NCBI GenBank assembly: GCA_037951105.1
Contig: JBAMJV010008475.1
Coordinates: forward strand, 28,501-92,500
DNA: 64,000 nt
Source of the DNA: Echinarachnius parma
Lineage: Eukaryota > Echinodermata > Echinoidea > Clypeasteroida > Echinarachniidae
Direction of reading: 5' to 3'
The notes beneath the pieces are model-generated. The model saw only the letters and a program-made list of their open reading frames with translations. It was not told the DNA's origin and did no database searches. Position numbers and translations under genes: made by a program. Shown in pieces: positions 60,245-64,000 of this stretch; positions within the stretch are counted from its first letter, which is position 1; each line of letters starts with the position of its first letter.

Positions 60245-61219
60245 TAGGTTTCCCGGTCAAATTCGTAAAAACAGCAGCCAAACTGACGATTCGATCATTC
60301 AAATTAGCACGAAATTGACTGACGATGGGAACATCATTATTTTGATTTACTAAAATGGTCATTCAATTTAACTTTTAAAGCACGCGATCGGAAATTGCGG
60401 CCAAAATAAAATTAAAAGGGAGCATCCAATTTAAAACATCGCTGAAAGAGCATACATTTTATAGCGGAACATTTTGACGCGGGCATTCGGGCATTCAGAT
60501 TCGTCAATAGGCGAGCAATTGTAAAAAGTGTGCATTGTAATTCGTCATGGCATACACTTATCATGTAAATGAGAAAAAAGAACACGTAGAGGGCGGGATC
60601 GATGTTTGAGTTAAATGAAAGAAACAAAACAAAGAAGTTTCACGATAATGGATAATGATGTAATTGATAGAAACATTGAATGAAGATATTTAAACATGTA
60701 TTTAAATTTTAAAAAGTTGAAATGAATGAGATTATATTCATTATAAAAATCATTGTGATTCACAGGCACAATGTATACTTATCATGCTTATGGGGAATAT
60801 ATGTTTTTTAATTAGCACAGAAGTATGTAAAACTTCGTTATGGATTAATACAAATTGAGAACAAATACAACAATTATACAAGAAAGGAATATTTATATAC
60901 CAAACCAATTTGAAGGTTAAATGTGCGAAATCGGGTGCCTATAAACATGATAAACGAATTTGAATGTTGATTGAGGTACAAAATGTCTTGCTCTTCACTA
61001 CCTGCGCGAAATTGAATGACGATTGTGCAGTGTTAATTTGAACGATAAAAAACTAATTTGACTAAATAGGAGTACAAAATCAAATGCCTATAACAAATTT
61101 GAATGCTCTTAAAGTGAAAATGAATAATAGCGAACAGCACTTGAAGATAATCGCTCCAATTTGAATCATCGAATCGTCAGTTTGGCTGTTGTTTTGACGA
61201 ATTTGACGAGGAAAACCTA
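60245..61219. mobile_element. Foldback element, family F1, in SRCR 2 intron 3
   Basis: TAGGTTTCCCGGTCAAATTCG mirrors CGAATTTGACGAGGAAAACCTA, flanked by ATAT. 975 bp, complete; it begins only 63 bp past the exon 3 donor. Confidence 0.88.
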
Positions 61220-61599
61220 TATTAAACATATATTAGTGGAATTAGTTGAGTACAAAGCCCAATACATGTTGCTTGGTACTATTAACTTCTTTCTTTTTAC
61301 AAGGCCTCGCGCATCTGAATGGCAGGAGTGACTGATGAGGGCGACTATCAGACAAACTGCGGCATGGTTAATTCCATAGAAGTATGACTCCAACACTGCC
61401 GTTGTGCAGTTCATGTTGTGCAGTTCATGGTTCATCTCCTCCTAGTCAAACTGTACATTCGAGCTGTAAATATTCCTATATACCAGTCGTTTCTAAAAAA
61501 AAAAATCAGACGCGCTGCCTCGGAAATTACTAATTTGGAGCAGAAAGCCTAATTAACTTTTTTGATTTCATATATAAAGGAAACTGACCGGGAATATAT

Positions 61600-61700
61600 T
61601 AAATAAATGAAAATCAGCAAAGAAAAATAGGCTTCGCCGGGAATCGAACCTGAGACCTCCGGATTGATAGACCGGTGTTCAACCATCGAGTCACAAAGAC
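61600..61700 (-). mobile_element. tRNA-derived SINE body (minus strand)
   Basis: AAATAGGCTTCGCCGGGAATC, ACCTGAGACCTCCGG and TAGACCGGTGTTCAACC, same as 35150-35235, including the preceding AGCAAAGAAAAATAGG. Confidence 0.7.
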
Positions 61701-62689
61701 CCTTCAATTGGAGACATAGGGCGGTATTCTACTAAATGTATCAATTTAGGCTGGACTAAGTTCATAACCTTGGACTAACTAATCCAGACTTTAGTCCACA
61801 CCTGTAGACTAAGTGTGGATACATTTTGTTTGTATTCTGGTAGCTCGGAGAGGCTCGGACTAGTTAACCTCGGCAATAGTGTGGATTAGTATTTGAGGTC
61901 AGCAACTATTGTTCTGTCTTACCCGTGAACAGTGATGCCCCATAGCTGATTTAGTTGCTAACTTCAATCACTAAAATCTCCTATTGTTACGTCACGGCGC
62001 GTGTGTCTGTGCGCAAATGCGTCAAATGACGTGAAAACAAAAAATTTCGAGCCGAACATTGTTCGAAAAAGGTTAAAAAATCAAATGAATACATCACAAT
62101 AGACACCTGAAATACCAAAATATCATTCAGTGACTAATTATGGCTAAATCTCTTCGTTCAAATTATGCTATGTGCCTTAAAATATACCACGAAGACCGAA
62201 AATATTTACAAAATGCAGCAGGTGATGCGAGGCTGTGCGCCGTGAATTCCGACGCCGTAACGTCTGGCGCTTTGCGCTGTCTGTACTCGGCTGTCACGTC
62301 AACATCAAACACAACAACGCGTTTGTTTGTTTGTTTGTTTATTTCCGAAATCACAACAATAAATACAGCAATGAAGTGCAACGGGGGATGACCCAATTCA
62401 GCAGAATTAAAAAAAACAAAACCGCTGTTCTTCCTTGGGGTCCATGTTCTTCCTTGGGGACATGCGCCTAGAAAAAACGCTCATAATAAAATAATAGACG
62501 ATTGTTTTACCGTTCTGCAGTCATATTTTGGAAGATGTTCATATTATTGGTTAATTTATTAGTATTATTTGCTAAATGATACAAATTTCATTCTTATTTT
62601 ATGTCTGTTTTATGAACATCTCGACGCTTGTCGTCGGCATTTACTGCGTGTATAATTGTTAATTAGTGAAATTGAAAATGGTATAATGC
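61701..62689. other. Intronic sequence of SRCR gene 2, nothing recognised
   Basis: No exon with SRCR signature was found. GGGCGGTATTCTACTAAATG (61728) may be the left end of an unclassified element whose right end was not identified. Confidence 0.4.
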
Positions 62690-63085
62690 ATTTCAAAGTA
62701 AAAGTTATAACTTCACCGTGCTCAAAAAGTATACACAATTACAAACGACTAAGTAAAACCCCTGTTATCATTAAAAAAAGAGCCGTTACAACTCAAGAGG
62801 GCGCTATTTAAAACCTTTTCTTATTTTTTTTTCAAAGTAGTCTTCGAGCATTTTTTGAAATTTTTCTAAAAAGTCTAAATATCGCCCGGTGATTGCCGGT
62901 GAAAAACATATTGAATACAAATATATTTATGGATATTTCAGCCGTTTCTGAACCGATTTTGATCGAATAAAATTTATTCTGTCATTAAAATTGTATGTTC
63001 TTTCGAATATGTCGGTCAGTTTTTCATTATCTCACAACAAAATATCGGGGGGCACTTCGGGAAATACCAATACTCAACACTAACT
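62690..63085 (+). mobile_element. MITE-A copy, left end missing
   Basis: AAAGTTATAACTTCACCGTGC, GAGGGCGCTATTT, GATATTTCAGCCGTTTCTG and the decayed end ACCAATACTCAACACTAAC; the final TTAA is shared with the next element. Confidence 0.7.
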
Positions 63086-63882
63086 TTAACCCTAAAATGG
63101 CCGGGCTATTTGAGGTCTGTATACGACCGGGTAGGGGGGATTATGCACCCCTGAATAACTCGGCCGTGAGACGCCAGTTCGCCACGACCATTTGTACGCA
63201 TGTCCATTAACGTGTATAGAATACTATGGTAATTGTTTATTTTGAAAAAGTCACTCATTTGCATTTTATGGTAATTTATGCAAATAAGGTCATATAATTC
63301 AAATTTTTGCTCATGAATCATTTATTGTTGATAATTCACACATTGATTTTCACTACCTATAATCTTTAGACTATTTTAGTCTAAATAATAGAACAAAATT
63401 ACAACACAACATTTCGGAAGAGTCAGGTTATTCCTTATGTTACCTATTGTTTTAATAATGTATTATGTATATCATTGTTTTTTAACTGATGTATTTTGTT
63501 TTGTTTTCTGTTTTATTTTATTTCTTACTATAATTCAAAAAATGTACCCCCCCCCCCCCCCCCCCAACGAACAACATCTAATATGAAAACAAGACCAAAT
63601 ATTCAATGTTTTAATTAATTTTAGGGAAAATTATTTTTCCATATGTTTCGTACACACATCACAAAAATAAGCAAATTTTGGGCTGACACGCAAAGACAAA
63701 AGGTCACGTGACTTTGTAACGGTAGGTTCGATTTTGAAAAGTTTTGTTTTAAAAGATGCGCAAGACTCGAAATAAAAAAGTTAAATAAAAAAGCGGAGGG
63801 GCATCATTCTTACGCGTTCTCGAGCAATCGGAAAAATCGCGGAGGGGGGAGGGGCCATAATGGCCCCCGGCCTTAGGGTTGA
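63086..63882. mobile_element. piggyBac-like non-autonomous element, second copy
   Basis: TTAA-CCCTAAAATGGCCGGGC at the left and GGCCTTAGGG-TTGA at the right, colinear with 53529-54307 (GGCTATTTGAGGTCT, AAGGTCACGTGACTTTGTAACGG-type blocks). The right TTAA has mutated to TTGA. No ORF. Confidence 0.78.
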
Positions 63883-64000
63883 AGCAAAATGAATTACACT
63901 ATTGGGAAACGCCCCACACACAAAAAATGAAATAATACGCTTTTATCACAAACCATATGAAAAGATATATCATAACTTATCTGTTTATATAAAGATTTGG
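63883..64000. other. Window end, nothing recognised
   Basis: AT-rich non-coding sequence, presumably still intron 3 of SRCR gene 2. Confidence 0.4.

Noticed and set aside
61220..64000. Remaining exons of SRCR gene 2 within the window
   Set aside because: I looked for the VACRSVGF/LSCTG signature and a TM exon on the plus strand and found none before the edge.

Overview
The window is nuclear DNA of a marine invertebrate animal. It is AT-rich, has long spliced genes with GT-AG introns, and is dense in MITEs, tRNA-derived SINEs, LINE and Penelope fragments, foldback transposons and microsatellites. Tandemly duplicated orphan GPCRs and scavenger-receptor (SRCR) genes, plus foldback elements resembling the TU elements of sea urchins, suggest an invertebrate deuterostome, most likely an echinoderm. 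That taxonomic call is inference; no species marker is present.

Layout. 1-19.1 kb is a tandem array of a Methuselah-like/class B 7TM receptor unit. It holds the 3' flank of an upstream copy (1-489), two intact two-exon genes (9613-11811 and 13907-16876), and an orphan 5' flank of a further copy (to about 19092). The spacer before the first intact gene is swollen by a LINE, MITEs, SINEs and a foldback element. 20.9-34.6 kb is a complete five-exon gene for a type I membrane protein with two SRCR domains and a long tail carrying two PPxY motifs and an ITAM-like tyrosine pair. 39.4-44.6 kb (minus strand) is a five-exon gene for a secreted protein with two FAS1 (fasciclin) domains. 49.0 kb to beyond the right edge is a second, paralogous SRCR gene. 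Its promoter, signal-peptide exon, first SRCR exon and half of the second SRCR domain lie in the window; the rest is outside.

The two SRCR genes are same-strand duplicates with the FAS1 gene between them. Their first introns are built from several diverged copies of a roughly 0.65 kb unit that has itself been a transposon target. The SRCR proteins look like cell-surface recognition receptors, the GPCRs like lineage-specific orphan receptors, and the FAS1 protein like a matrix or adhesion protein. No pathway linking them is visible.

The most distinctive structures are: (i) a foldback transposon family (tips TAGGTTTTCCC, about 270-bp arms packed with CAATTTCGTC-like repeats), six copies, several in SRCR introns; (ii) a near-perfect inverted repeat of about 1.5 kb nested in another TIR element; (iii) a three-stem foldback at 58.0-58.6 kb; (iv) an apparent gene-conversion tract between the two GPCRs in which every remaining difference is nonsynonymous; (v) nested insertions dated by empty sites in paralogous units. 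I found no prokaryotic system, CRISPR array, rRNA gene or convincing functional tRNA. Everything was read by eye, so exon joins and repeat borders are predictions.
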